Origin: Pseudoalteromonas sp. GCY
GTDB lineage: Bacteria > Pseudomonadota > Gammaproteobacteria > Enterobacterales > Alteromonadaceae
Assembly: GCF_016695175.1 (NCBI RefSeq)
Contig: NZ_CP068023.1
Location: 4,006,501-4,070,500 of the forward strand
Length of the DNA stretch: 64,000 nucleotides
Reading direction: 5' to 3'
The number at the start of each line of letters is the position of its first letter. The stretch's first letter is position 1. The notes below the pieces were generated by a model. That model was not told where the DNA came from and did no database searches. It saw nothing but the letters and a program-made list of their open reading frames with translations. This document shows, piece by piece, positions 8,351 to 18,220 of the stretch. The position numbers and the translations under genes are program-made.

Positions 8351-10408
8351 CTACGACCTACCATCCAATAAGCTGATAAAGAATGCCATTTCTAGCGCTC
8401 GTTCATGCAGGCTTTTAAATCGGCCTGAGGCACCACCGTGACCCGCTTCCAAGTCGGTTTTAAAGATCAGTACATTATCATCCGTTTTATATTCTCTGAG
8501 CTTGGCAACCCACTTCATGGGCTCCCAATACTGCACTTGCGAGTCGTGCAGGCCTGTGGTGACTAGAATATTTGGATAGGCTTTGGCTTCAATATTGTCA
8601 TACGGCGAATACGCTAAAATATTCTGGTAGTCCGCTTCATTATTCGGATTACCCCATTCATCATACTCGTTGGTGGTCAATGGGATTGACTCATCCAACA
8701 TGGTAGTTAACACATCCAAGAAAGGCACATGGCAGCCTAACCCTAAATACAGCTCTGGAGCTTGGTTTGCAATTGCCCCCATTAACAGGCCGCCTGCACT
8801 TCCACCTGATGCAAACACTTTGTCTTTATGGCCGTAACCCTGCTCAACCAAGGCCTTGGTAACATCAATAAAGTCGTTGAAGGTATTTTGCTTATGGGCT
8901 TTTTTGCCTTGCTCATACCATTCACGACCAAGCATCTCAGAACCTCGAATATGCGCAATCGCGTATACAAATCCTCTATCTAACAGGCATAGAATTTGAC
9001 TAGAGAAGTTAGGGTCGATAGTAATACCATAAGAGCCATAGCCATACTGCAATAATGGATTGCTACCGTCTTGATTAAACTTATCTTTTCGATACACCAA
9101 AGATACAGGGACTTTAACGCCATCTCTTGCGGTAATATGCAAACGTTCAGAGTGATAATATTCAGGTTTAAAATCACCTAACACTTGCTGCTGCTTTTTA
9201 AGCGTTTTCTTGCCTGTGGTTAAATCACAATCGTACACTGAGCTGGGAGTTGTCATACTCGAGTAGTGGATACGAATATTACTTGAACTTGGCTCAGGGT
9301 TATTTCCTACCGTGGCAAAATAACAAGCATCATCAAATCCAAGGTGATAGCTCTGCCCTTGATAATCGTGGACAACAAAACGGATCTGCCCTTGTTCACG
9401 CTCAGTCAGCACAAAGTGACTATTAAACAGCTCCAAGCCTTCTAATAGTACATGGTCGCGATGGGCAACCAACTCTTCCCACTGCTCGATATCACCAACG
9501 GTTGCCGCTGTTGCACGCATTAAACGGAAGTTTTTAGCGTTCTTATTACTCAGGATGTAAAAGAACTCTCCCATTTTTTCAAGACCATATTCATGGCCAG
9601 CTTCTCTTGGAATAAGGGTGCTAAACTCACCGCAAGGATCGTTTGCATCCAGTATTAACTGATCGCTCGTTTCCGTCGCTGCGAGATAGATATAAATAGC
9701 GCTTTCGTCACGACTTTTACCCAATCCCATATAAAATTGGCGATCTTGCTCTTCAAACACCAAAATATCATCGCTTTGTGGCGTTCCCAACACATGACGA
9801 TACACTTGGAAGCCGAGCAACGTTTGCTCGTCTTTTTTGACATAAAATACGGTTTTATTATCGTTCGCCCAAATTACCTGACCTTCCGTGTTATACAGCA
9901 CGTCTTGTAGTAATGTATTGGTGTTTAAATCAAGAAACTTGATGGTATAAATTCGACGCCCGTCGGTATCTTCACTATAGGCAAGCAGTTGCTCATCTGG
10001 GCTTACGGTAATATCACCGATGTCATAAAACTCGTTGCCAGCGGCTAACTGATTAATGTCTAACAGAAGTTTTTTATCCGACAAATCTTCTTGTGATGCG
10101 CGATAATACCTAGCATATTCCTCATCACCACTCACTTCACTCACATACCAATAGTTGCCATCTTTTGCGGGCACTGAGCTATCGTCTTTTACGATACGAC
10201 CTTTCATTTCTTCAAACAGCTGGGTTTGCAGCGCTTGGTGAGGCGCCATTTGCGCTTCACAGTAATCATTCTCTGCTTTGAGGTGTGCCAACACATCAGC
10301 ATTTTTACGCTCGTCATCACGCATCCAGTAGTAGTTGTCGATACGCTCATGATTATGGTGCAGCAAGGATTTCGGCTGCTTTTTGGCTAGCGGTTGAGTT
10401 TTTTCCAT
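8351..10408 (-). CDS. ptrB: oligopeptidase B (S9A serine peptidase)
   Basis: Cytoplasmic prolyl-oligopeptidase-family enzyme that cleaves short peptides after Arg or Lys. An N-terminal beta-propeller (about 70-400) guards a C-terminal alpha/beta-hydrolase. The triad, numbered from the TTG at 10414, is Ser539 in GGSAGG, Asp624 in TGLHDSQV and His659 in EAGHGG. Length (about 686) is normal for the family. TTG 10414, GTG 10411 and ATG 10408 are consecutive in-frame starts; AGGA is best spaced for the TTG, but I give the ATG. The stop codon and last residues (GRS) are encoded by the tail of the adjacent repeat array. Confidence 0.93.
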   Translation of the reverse strand: MEKTQPLAKKQPKSLLHHNHERIDNYYWMRDDERKNADVLAHLKAENDYCEAQMAPHQALQTQLFEEMKGRIVKDDSSVPAKDGNYWYVSEVSGDEEYARYYRASQEDLSDKKLLLDINQLAAGNEFYDIGDITVSPDEQLLAYSEDTDGRRIYTIKFLDLNTNTLLQDVLYNTEGQVIWANDNKTVFYVKKDEQTLLGFQVYRHVLGTPQSDDILVFEEQDRQFYMGLGKSRDESAIYIYLAATETSDQLILDANDPCGEFSTLIPREAGHEYGLEKMGEFFYILSNKNAKNFRLMRATAATVGDIEQWEELVAHRDHVLLEGLELFNSHFVLTEREQGQIRFVVHDYQGQSYHLGFDDACYFATVGNNPEPSSSNIRIHYSSMTTPSSVYDCDLTTGKKTLKKQQQVLGDFKPEYYHSERLHITARDGVKVPVSLVYRKDKFNQDGSNPLLQYGYGSYGITIDPNFSSQILCLLDRGFVYAIAHIRGSEMLGREWYEQGKKAHKQNTFNDFIDVTKALVEQGYGHKDKVFASGGSAGGLLMGAIANQAPELYLGLGCHVPFLDVLTTMLDESIPLTTNEYDEWGNPNNEADYQNILAYSPYDNIEAKAYPNILVTTGLHDSQVQYWEPMKWVAKLREYKTDDNVLIFKTDLEAGHGGASGRFKSLHERALEMAFFISLLDGRS

Positions 10409-10468
10409 CACCAAGTTGTCATCCTAAATTCGTTATTTCTCACCAGTGTATCACAGCAAATTTAGGAA

Positions 10469-10930
10469 TTAACAACCATCTAAAAAGCTTTCTGGTGTTT
10501 CCTCTACAGCAACACCCTGAGACTTTGCAACCTGCCACAATTGCTCTCCTTGTGATTTAGGCACAAGCCAATTACAGGCAAAACTCGAATATAGATAAAC
10601 TTCTTCATCTTCTACAGAAAGTAGCTCAACCCCAAATTGATCCTGCTTATTTGGATGGCGATAAACACAAAGCTTATTGTTGCTCGTCATTCTATACACT
10701 TTCGGCAGTGGTGAGCGCCAGTTATAAATGTGAATTTCACGATTCTCAAAGTTGAGGATTAATGTGTGTTCCAGATTAATGATTGCATAAACAATGACAC
10801 CTGCAGTGAGCAGCAGCATCACTATTATTGCTGGTCTTGCCAAACTAGCATCCACAGTCAATGAATTGCCAGAAACGACATCCTCAACCGTTATCGCATA
10901 ATAAGCACCCATGCAAAAAATATAGTGCAT
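10469..10930 (-). CDS. hypothetical membrane protein
   Basis: Unrecognised protein of 153 residues. A TM helix about 33-53 (PAIIVMLLLTAGVIVYAI) is followed by a soluble domain with alternating strands (LILNFENREIHIYNWRSPLPKVYRM), reminiscent of PH-like membrane-associated domains, but no family is claimed. The start is uncertain. In another frame just upstream there is a convincing alternative N-terminus from ATG at about 10986 with its own TM segment (LLPLQILACTIFFAWVLIM), ending in TAA inside this gene. This suggests either a frameshift in a two-TM protein or coincidence. It lies 54 bp upstream of ptrB on the same strand. Confidence 0.55.
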   Translation of the reverse strand: MHYIFCMGAYYAITVEDVVSGNSLTVDASLARPAIIVMLLLTAGVIVYAIINLEHTLILNFENREIHIYNWRSPLPKVYRMTSNNKLCVYRHPNKQDQFGVELLSVEDEEVYLYSSFACNWLVPKSQGEQLWQVAKSQGVAVEETPESFLDGC

Positions 10931-11211
10931 GCCAAAATTTGCAAAGGTAGAAGCCTAAAGCTTTTTTTTAATGTAACGCACTGAATCATACTATCCTTTA
11001 TTTTCTAATCACTGATAATCAACTCTATTGGTATAGCGCATATTAAGACGTTAAATTAGCAACCAGAATGGCTTAGGTGCAGGCTCAACCGCCCTCTTTT
11101 TTTCTTTTGCCATTTGCCATCACAGCGAAGAAAGAGGTGACAATACCGACTCGCAGGTACAGCAAGAAATCATTAATTTACCTTCCCTAGAAACGGGTTG
11201 GGTTTTTAATA
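10931..11211. other. intergenic stretch, no gene seen
   Basis: About 280 bp. A plus-strand frame from about 11110 stays open for some 50 codons without a start and reads into the RND gene end; it lacks any recognisable family and is not called. No other structure seen apart from the terminator that follows. Confidence 0.3.
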
Positions 11212-11244
11212 CACAAAAAGGCCGAGCATCACTGCGCGGCCTTT
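11212..11244 (-). terminator. intrinsic terminator of the RND operon
   Basis: AAAGGCC (11217-11223) pairs with GGCCTTT (11238-11244). Read on the minus strand the stem is followed by a short T-run (TTTTTGTG), 27 bp after the RND stop codon. Confidence 0.8.
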
Positions 11245-11270
11245 ATATTATTGAGTGTAAACGAGAGTTT

Positions 11271-14200
11271 CTAAGCTTCTGCTTTCTCTAGTTGGTTATC
11301 GTCAGATTTAGGCTTGCGTCTGATCTTCGCTTTTAAGCGTGAACCCGCCGCCTGCACATCCGTTAAGATGATGTATAGGGCCGGCACTAACACCAGCGTG
11401 ATAAGCGTTGCGAATAGCACTGCAAACCCAAGTGATACCGCCATCGGAATAACAAATCTTGCTTGTAGACTCGTTTCAAAGATGATTGGCATGACACCGG
11501 CAAACGTCGTGATAGAGGTTAGCGTGATTGCCCTAAAGCGTGCACACCCCGCTTCAATAACCGCCTCTTTAAGCTTAACGCCCTCGGCACGTGCTTGGTT
11601 GATATAGTCCGTCATTACTAAGGAGTCGTTGATCACAACCCCAGCAGCGGCTACCAATCCAAACATAGACATAGTACTCATATCTAAGCCAAACACTAAG
11701 TGACCCCATAGCGCGCCAACTAAGCTAAACGGAATTACCGACATCACGATAAGCGGTTGCGCGTAACTCTTCAGCGGTACAGCCAATAGGATATAAACCA
11801 TCAACATACCAGCGGCAAAGAATAAGATCTGCTCACTGGTTTGTGCTTGGCGCTCTTCCACACTACCACCTAGCTTAGTTTTTACGCCTGGGAACTGTTT
11901 TAGTAGCTCTGGTAAGATATTTTCTTCGATATTCTTAACCACGGCATCTGGCTCAATCAGCTCTTCATCGATGCTGCCGTATACATATACCGTTCTAAAG
12001 CCATCTTCACGACGAATATAATTGATACCCGGCTTCTCGGTAAACTCTACGACATCGCCTAGCATCACTTCTTTGCCTTTTGGCGTTGTGATGATAGTAC
12101 GCTTAAGTGAAGCCAAAGCTTTACGATCTAGTTCAGGATAACGCACCATCACTTTGATCTCTTCGCCATCACGAATAACACGCTGTGCTTCGCCACCGTA
12201 GAAACTATTACCAACCTGAATCGCAACATCAGCAAGTTGCAAGCCAAGCTCATAAGCCACTGGCTTGAGCGCGATCTGCATTTCTTTACTCGCAGGGTCA
12301 ATACTCGAGCTGATATCAAAAAGCCCTGGTTGCTGCTGCAACATTGAAATAAGCTGCCTACCCGCCGCATTGAGGGTCTCGATATCAGAGCCTAGCAAGC
12401 GATAACCAAATTCACCCTCACCACCACTTTGATCGCCAACACTGTCATACACAATGATTGACTTCACTGCAGTGATCTCTGGCATTGCCTCGCGCCAACG
12501 GCGTGCAAGTTCAAAAGCCGTAAACGGTCTTTGCTCTTCGTCAACTAGCGTCGATAACACTGAGCCCTTAGTGCGGCTTTGGTTCCAAGAATATACATCC
12601 TTAATCATGCCTTGACCGAATTCCTGGGCAATCTCTTTATCGACATTGCGTACCATTAACTCAATAGACTGCATTGCTGCAATGGTCTGCTCGTCTGATA
12701 CGTTGTCGTTCATGGTAATTTCGATCTTTGGATAATCCTCTGGCACTTTCGGGAATGGAATAAAGCGCACTAAATTCGAAGTCACCAAGCTAAAGCTAAA
12801 TACCAGCATAGCCACAAAAGTTAATAATACGGTCCAGCGCCAGTCAACGCAGCGCTGAATAAAGCGTCTGTATGGTCCGTTTACAAATGCGAAGAACTTC
12901 TTGTTAAATGCAGCACGACGACTGTTTGGACGTAGTGGTTTAATCTTAGTGTGAGCAATATGTGCTGGTAAAATCCATTTGGATTCAATCAAGCTGAATA
13001 CTAAACACAGAATAATAACGCCCGAGATTGACTTAAAGAATGCACTTTCAGGACCAGATGAGAACATCATAGGTGCAAACACAGCGATGGTCGTTAGTAC
13101 GCCAAAGGTTGCTGGCGTTGCTACACGCTTAGCGCCGATCACTACATTCTTAACGCTATGACCTTTACGCTCAATTTCGGAGTAGGCGGACTCTCCTATG
13201 ACGATGGCATCATCCACCACGATCCCAAGCACCATGATAAAGGCGAACAGCGATACAATATTAATGCTGATCCCAAGTGCTGGCATAAATAGGAACGCAC
13301 CAAGGAAACACACCGGCAAACCAATCATTACCCATAGCGCTAATTTGAAGCGTAGGAAAATAGTCAGCATGATTGCAACGAGTAACGCTCCCTGTATCAT
13401 ATTACTCTTCATCATTTCGAGTCGAGCGTTCAGGTAGTACGTCATATCAACGATTGGTTCTAATCTTAAGCCTGCGGGTAATTTGGCGTTTTTCTCTTCA
13501 ACATATTTATGTACCGCTTTCGCGATTGGGATCATATTTTGGTCTTTGGTCGCTTTAACCGACAGGAATACTGCATTTTCACCGTTCAAACGGAAGTAAT
13601 ATTCACCTTCAGTCAGGCCATCTTTAATTTCTGCGATATCTTGAAGATAAATTTTTGCACCGTTGTCACCAACTTTAACTGGGATATTTCTAAACTCATT
13701 ACCGCGGTACATTTGATTTTCAACACGCACTGCAATGATGCCAGATTCAGTTCTGATTTGACCTGCTGAAATGTTGGTTGAATAACGTCTAATTGCGCTA
13801 CTTACATCACTAATCGTTAGGTTGTAACGGCGCAGAGCGTCTGGATCAACTTCAATACCAATCTCATAGTCAGGGGTTGAACGGTCAACCAGTGAAATCG
13901 TTGGAATTTCGAGTAATTCATCCTCGATTTCTTTGGCAATTGGCTTGAGTGCATTCAACGGTAAATTACCAGCCAGCGCGATGTTCACCACGTCTTGACG
14001 AAATTCTATAAGCTGAACCTGCACAGGCTCCATGGACGCTGGAAAGGTCGCGATACTATTCACACGCGAGCGAATTTTATCTTCTACTTCCGTTAGGTCT
14101 TCATCTTTATAGATTTCAAGTTGCGCACTACCGCTGCCTCTAGCGGCACGGTAAACCCCTTTTTTGATTTCTGTAACGTCTTTTAATGCTTCTTCAATTT

Positions 14201-14423
14201 TGATCAAGATCCCCTCTTCAATTTCTTGAGGAGACGCACCAGGATACACGGCTGACACCGTCACATAATTGATCTCAAAGTTTGGAAACATTTGCCTTTG
14301 GATAGTCACATAACTGATAAAACCCATTATCAGTATGAAGACCATCAACAAGTTTGCCGCTACCGTATTATTCGCAAAATAAGCGATAATACCGCGCTGC
14401 GATGTTTTTTCTATATCACTCAT
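11271..14423 (-). CDS. RND efflux permease (HAE1 family)
   Basis: Inner-membrane proton-driven exporter of 1050 residues working with the adaptor encoded just upstream and an outer-membrane channel that is not in this window. It has the duplicated RND layout: TM1 about 20-40, a large periplasmic loop, TM helices about 340-500, a second loop and TM helices about 860-1030. The proton-relay pair Asp404-Asp405 is in TM4 (GIVVDDAIVIGE). The half-repeat motif VINDSLVMTDYIN is in the second half. Substrates (drugs, detergents or dyes) cannot be read from sequence. It starts 15 nt after the adaptor stop; the two form an operon ended by the hairpin at 11212. Confidence 0.93.
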   Translation of the reverse strand: MSDIEKTSQRGIIAYFANNTVAANLLMVFILIMGFISYVTIQRQMFPNFEINYVTVSAVYPGASPQEIEEGILIKIEEALKDVTEIKKGVYRAARGSGSAQLEIYKDEDLTEVEDKIRSRVNSIATFPASMEPVQVQLIEFRQDVVNIALAGNLPLNALKPIAKEIEDELLEIPTISLVDRSTPDYEIGIEVDPDALRRYNLTISDVSSAIRRYSTNISAGQIRTESGIIAVRVENQMYRGNEFRNIPVKVGDNGAKIYLQDIAEIKDGLTEGEYYFRLNGENAVFLSVKATKDQNMIPIAKAVHKYVEEKNAKLPAGLRLEPIVDMTYYLNARLEMMKSNMIQGALLVAIMLTIFLRFKLALWVMIGLPVCFLGAFLFMPALGISINIVSLFAFIMVLGIVVDDAIVIGESAYSEIERKGHSVKNVVIGAKRVATPATFGVLTTIAVFAPMMFSSGPESAFFKSISGVIILCLVFSLIESKWILPAHIAHTKIKPLRPNSRRAAFNKKFFAFVNGPYRRFIQRCVDWRWTVLLTFVAMLVFSFSLVTSNLVRFIPFPKVPEDYPKIEITMNDNVSDEQTIAAMQSIELMVRNVDKEIAQEFGQGMIKDVYSWNQSRTKGSVLSTLVDEEQRPFTAFELARRWREAMPEITAVKSIIVYDSVGDQSGGEGEFGYRLLGSDIETLNAAGRQLISMLQQQPGLFDISSSIDPASKEMQIALKPVAYELGLQLADVAIQVGNSFYGGEAQRVIRDGEEIKVMVRYPELDRKALASLKRTIITTPKGKEVMLGDVVEFTEKPGINYIRREDGFRTVYVYGSIDEELIEPDAVVKNIEENILPELLKQFPGVKTKLGGSVEERQAQTSEQILFFAAGMLMVYILLAVPLKSYAQPLIVMSVIPFSLVGALWGHLVFGLDMSTMSMFGLVAAAGVVINDSLVMTDYINQARAEGVKLKEAVIEAGCARFRAITLTSITTFAGVMPIIFETSLQARFVIPMAVSLGFAVLFATLITLVLVPALYIILTDVQAAGSRLKAKIRRKPKSDDNQLEKAEA

Positions 14424-14438
14424 GGTCGCTCCTTGCTG

Positions 14439-15605
14439 TTACAGCTTTTCCGGCTGACTACTTGGCTTTGATGAGGAGTCCGTGCCAGCAACTTTAACTT
14501 CCATGCCTTTTTGTGGATATTCAGGTGGTGTCATGACCACTTTATCGCGACTTGTGATGCCATCGCCGATTAAGAAGAACTCACCCTCTTCGCGGATAAC
14601 TTGCACTTTACGTGGCTCAAGCTGGTTATCTTGATTAAGCAACCAAACCGACTGATTATTCACGATATCTTGAGGTAGACGGTAGATTTGTTTTAACGTT
14701 TTACCCGCAAAGCTAACTTGTACATACGTACCGTATTTTATCGCTGGCTGGCGTGTTGTGAGACCATACGGGTCGTTAATACGCACTACCAAGTTGTTCA
14801 TACGCGTTTGTTGGTCAACAGTACCTAAATCTCTATCAATTACCGCTTCTCGAGAGAAGGCATTAACACCACGCTGATAAACCGTAGCGGCAAGGCCTGA
14901 CACTCGCTCAGGTAAAAACACAGAATCAAAACCCGCGATAGGAATAATCACTTCGGCAGTTTCGATGTTATTGACCGTACCAACTGAGCTACCCATAGAA
15001 ACGAACTGGCCAAGACCAACGTCTTTTTTCACCACTAGTGCGTTATAAGGCGCGATAACTTCGCAGTTTTCTAGGTCTCGCTTTGCACGCTGCAGTGCAG
15101 CTTTTGCCGATTTTACTGAGGCTTTGGCACTCATGACCTGCGGTTTACGTAAAAATAGGTCGGTATGCTTTTTATTTGGAAATCTTCTTGCTTCATCAGC
15201 AGCTACATCAGCTTGTGCTTGCTCTTCGATAAGCTGCGCCTGGGCTCTGGCAAGTTCTGCTTCTGCTTGTAGCAACGCGGCTTCGTAGTTATCTTGCTCA
15301 ATACGCAGTAGCACCTCGCCTTTTTGTACCACACCTCCTTCAACAAAGTTAGGGTGCCAGTATTCAACTTCGCCCGATACTTGAATAGAAAGTTGTGTAC
15401 TTTCTAGCGGTTTTACTTCGCCATAGCTTTGGATCACAACTTGGTGATCTTGCGCAGCGAGAGTTTCAACTTCAACAACAGGACGAGAATCGACTTCTTG
15501 CTTCTCAGGCTCACTCTTAGCAACGGCATTGACGAACATAAATCCGACAACACCCACTATAAGCACGGTAAAGGGTAGAATCCATTTTAAAGTTTTAGCT
15601 TGCAT
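14439..15605 (-). CDS. RND periplasmic adaptor (membrane fusion protein)
   Basis: Adaptor of 388 residues linking the RND pump to an outer-membrane channel. An N-terminal TM anchor about 9-27 without a lipobox is followed by a lipoyl half-motif (about 60-95), a coiled-coil hairpin (EAALLQAEAELARAQAQL to SAKAALQRAKRDLENCE, about 108-180), the second lipoyl half (VIAPYNALVVKKDVGLGQFV) and a beta-barrel. It is first in the operon. The 243-bp region upstream separates it from the ABC-exporter operon and must carry the promoter; no operator for a local regulator was recognised. Confidence 0.9.
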   Translation of the reverse strand: MQAKTLKWILPFTVLIVGVVGFMFVNAVAKSEPEKQEVDSRPVVEVETLAAQDHQVVIQSYGEVKPLESTQLSIQVSGEVEYWHPNFVEGGVVQKGEVLLRIEQDNYEAALLQAEAELARAQAQLIEEQAQADVAADEARRFPNKKHTDLFLRKPQVMSAKASVKSAKAALQRAKRDLENCEVIAPYNALVVKKDVGLGQFVSMGSSVGTVNNIETAEVIIPIAGFDSVFLPERVSGLAATVYQRGVNAFSREAVIDRDLGTVDQQTRMNNLVVRINDPYGLTTRQPAIKYGTYVQVSFAGKTLKQIYRLPQDIVNNQSVWLLNQDNQLEPRKVQVIREEGEFFLIGDGITSRDKVVMTPPEYPQKGMEVKVAGTDSSSKPSSQPEKL

Positions 15606-15848
15606 GACAGTACCTATTGATAATTTCCTGACCGTATAGTACCAAGTTTAGCGCGTTCTCGGATGTGACATTTGTAAGAATCTGTTACACCTTTAGAACA
15701 ACTTTTTATAACTATCGAAAAACAGCGGAAATTATAAAGTAATTTCAAACAATTAAGCACCAAAACCTTTGATTTATAAAGATCTTTCTAAGTGCGATTT
15801 TTGTGAGTTATATAACAATTTCCTCAGCTTTTTGTCACATTTATCACC

Positions 15849-18218
15849 CTAGATCTGCTTAGTGACATGATGAAGCTCAAGCGCTAGAACGATACAGCCT
15901 ACCAATACGATAGCGAACAACAGATAGGTCCCAAGCAGCGGACTCAAAATGCCAAACATACTCGCCACTACTAAAGACAAGAAAACAGCAATAACCACCG
16001 CGACTAACACGAGAGAAGCTCGACTCCTACACTGTTCAATAAGAACATCGCTTACCTTAGCACCGACTAAACGCTTGATATGGAAAACCGGCGCACTCAA
16101 TATGGCGAGGTAGCCGAGCAAACCATACATACCTGCAACTACCTGTATTAGCATCATCAGTGCGATCATCAGCCCAGCTAAAAAGCTCAGCTTGGCTGTT
16201 TTGTTGAGTTGCTGCATACGTAATTTAATATCGACGAGCTTTAAGATCGATTGGCTTGGGTTTTGTTGTTTGTACAAGGCGGTAACCGTATGCAAGTCTA
16301 ATTTCTCTCCCGCTTTGGCTCGCACTAGGATATTTCCACTAATAAAATTAAAAGGTAGATAAGCCAAGGCTTGTGCTTGGGAGGTATGGCTAAAGGTGTT
16401 TTCAACAATACCCACAAGGGTAATAGGACGCTGATTTCTGTCGTAGATAGTCATGCCGATATCTGCAGCTGTTACGCCAAGGCGCTGTGCTAAAAGCTGA
16501 TTGAGCACCACTTTTTTTCCCGAACTATTGATAGCTAAGTCATCCTCAGAGAATCCGCCACCAGCAATAAATCTTAGGCCTGAGGTGCTAAAGTAATTTG
16601 GCCCGCTGAGCTGTAAATAAGCGACGACTGAGTCACTGCCATCATCAACTAAGCTTAGCGGCTCCAGAAATACAAACTCGTGGGGTAATACGCCAGCCAG
16701 AGCAGCACTCTCGACACTTGGGAGCTGTCTAAACGCCGACAGGTTTATCATCGCTTGATTATATCTTGCTTGAATAGCATCTGAGCTGCGATCGTAGTTA
16801 CTTTGCTGTAACTCAACAAAATAAAGGTTATTTGAGTTAAAACCACTTGAGGTATTTAGCTGCCCGCCAAAGTAGCTCAATAGCCAAAATGCAAAGCTCA
16901 TCGTGACTATGCCCACACCAATTTGCAATCCGAGTAAGGCTTGACTCATTGACTTAGGTAATTGTTTGACCTGTCCCTTTCCTGAGCCACTTAGTTGACT
17001 ACGTATATCCTTAAATGACACCTGAGACATTGCCAGTTTTACGAACACCAGTGCACAGAGCTGAGCAAAGACAACCGCCAATAAGAAGCTCCACCAAGGC
17101 AGCGTTAGCCAAACCGCGTGCGCTAAAGTCTCCTTTGCCCAAAACTGAATTAGCCAAACGCCAGCTTTCGCTATCCCTATGGCAAACAGTGACGCAAACA
17201 AAAAAATCAAGGCGATATAACGCCACTGTTCGAGTTGTAGACTGCCGCGCTTAGCACCGAGTACAATCGCCAGTGCCAGCTGGTTTTGTTTGGATTTAAA
17301 ATCTAACAAGTAGAGTGAAAATGCATTCACTAAGGTAATGACAAGCAGCCCAACGCCTGCAAATGCTAACCATTGCGTCGTTGTTCTTAGCTGCCCTTTT
17401 AGTTTATCTGCAAGTGGTGACAACGAAAACCTGAGCGTCGCACGACCAGATATCGCTTGTTCTAATTGAGCTTGCTCAAATGCAACTTGAAACTGCGCTT
17501 GCAAAAGCGTTAATTGCAGCTGCGCATTTTCTTGTTTTATGCGACCTACCAGAAATAAGTCGCTTCTTACCGCCAAGTGATCCATACCCGTAATACGGTC
17601 ACCCATCATCTGCGCAAATGGCAAGAATACCTCACTCATCCGGTTAGATTGATATAACTGCGGTTCGGACTCATCGCACGCGACCACTCCCACCACGATA
17701 TAACGACGGTCATCAAGTTGAATGCTCTGTTCTATAATATTTTCATCAGGAAAATGTTGCTTCACAAAGCACTCTGTTACAACAACTTCATTAGGTGCTG
17801 TACCAAGCCCATTACTTTGGGAAAACCACCTCCCTTCCTTTAAAGCAATATTAAAGAGCGAAAAGAAATCATCACTGACGTAAGTTGTCTCAATCCTCGG
17901 CTCAACCACTGAACCACGTAATAAGCTGTGGCTATAGAATACTGCGGAGGCTTTATCAAACAATTGCTTGTCTTGAGCAAGCTGCCACGCAACAGGCGTA
18001 GAGATAGCATTTTCCATGATCGCCTTGTCATGTTCATCTAACATATCCCCTTGCAGCCAAACGAGTTTATCGCTTTGCGCATAAGGTAGCGGCTGATAAG
18101 CTTGCCATGATAAGCCAATACTCATCATCATAGCGGCGAATGCGCCGCTCAATAACACGACTAACATTAGATTTAGCCTATACCTCATTCGCCTCAATAG
18201 CTTATGCCATAATGTCAT
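15849..18218 (-). CDS. FtsX/MacB-type ABC permease, second subunit
   Basis: Permease of 789 residues with an N-terminal TM helix (about 15-37), a MacB-type periplasmic core domain, and FtsX-like TM blocks around 285-400, 425-445 and 680-780. The architecture is two FtsX units in one chain with no ATPase. It is the last gene of a four-gene operon and starts 2 nt after the stop of a homologous permease, so the two probably form a heterodimer driven by the LolD-like ATPase. MacB-type transporters are mechanotransmitters exporting substrates from the periplasm rather than across the inner membrane. Substrate unknown; candidates are antimicrobial peptides or a self-made peptide. Confidence 0.88.
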   Translation of the reverse strand: MTLWHKLLRRMRYRLNLMLVVLLSGAFAAMMMSIGLSWQAYQPLPYAQSDKLVWLQGDMLDEHDKAIMENAISTPVAWQLAQDKQLFDKASAVFYSHSLLRGSVVEPRIETTYVSDDFFSLFNIALKEGRWFSQSNGLGTAPNEVVVTECFVKQHFPDENIIEQSIQLDDRRYIVVGVVACDESEPQLYQSNRMSEVFLPFAQMMGDRITGMDHLAVRSDLFLVGRIKQENAQLQLTLLQAQFQVAFEQAQLEQAISGRATLRFSLSPLADKLKGQLRTTTQWLAFAGVGLLVITLVNAFSLYLLDFKSKQNQLALAIVLGAKRGSLQLEQWRYIALIFLFASLFAIGIAKAGVWLIQFWAKETLAHAVWLTLPWWSFLLAVVFAQLCALVFVKLAMSQVSFKDIRSQLSGSGKGQVKQLPKSMSQALLGLQIGVGIVTMSFAFWLLSYFGGQLNTSSGFNSNNLYFVELQQSNYDRSSDAIQARYNQAMINLSAFRQLPSVESAALAGVLPHEFVFLEPLSLVDDGSDSVVAYLQLSGPNYFSTSGLRFIAGGGFSEDDLAINSSGKKVVLNQLLAQRLGVTAADIGMTIYDRNQRPITLVGIVENTFSHTSQAQALAYLPFNFISGNILVRAKAGEKLDLHTVTALYKQQNPSQSILKLVDIKLRMQQLNKTAKLSFLAGLMIALMMLIQVVAGMYGLLGYLAILSAPVFHIKRLVGAKVSDVLIEQCRSRASLVLVAVVIAVFLSLVVASMFGILSPLLGTYLLFAIVLVGCIVLALELHHVTKQI

Positions 18219-18220
18219 GC

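Larger units (their letters stand above)
7941..8362. repeat. REP-like tandem array, three units of about 123 bp plus a partial unit
   Basis: Units begin (TACGAGTCGAGCTAAAG) at 7941, 8064, 8186 and 8309, so the period is 123, 122 and 123 bp; the fourth is cut after about 50 bp. Each full unit contains an inverted repeat CTCCTACC...GGTAGGAG, then GCGAG-TTTAC-CTCGC, then a GCGAT...ATCGC stem. The segment GGTAGGAGCGAG...CTCGCGAT strongly recalls gammaproteobacterial REP elements (GTAG/GTGG tetranucleotide before a hairpin). Copies 1 and 3 are nearly identical; copy 2 differs in the loops and in its terminator stem. The last copy runs into the 3' end of ptrB. Confidence 0.9.

Noticed and set aside
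7941..8362. CRISPR array
   Set aside because: The units are about 123 bp and similar throughout, with no short repeat/unique spacer pattern and no cas genes nearby.
11110..11270. Start-less plus-strand frame after the 153-residue gene
   Set aside because: No start codon or family, and it contains the RND terminator.
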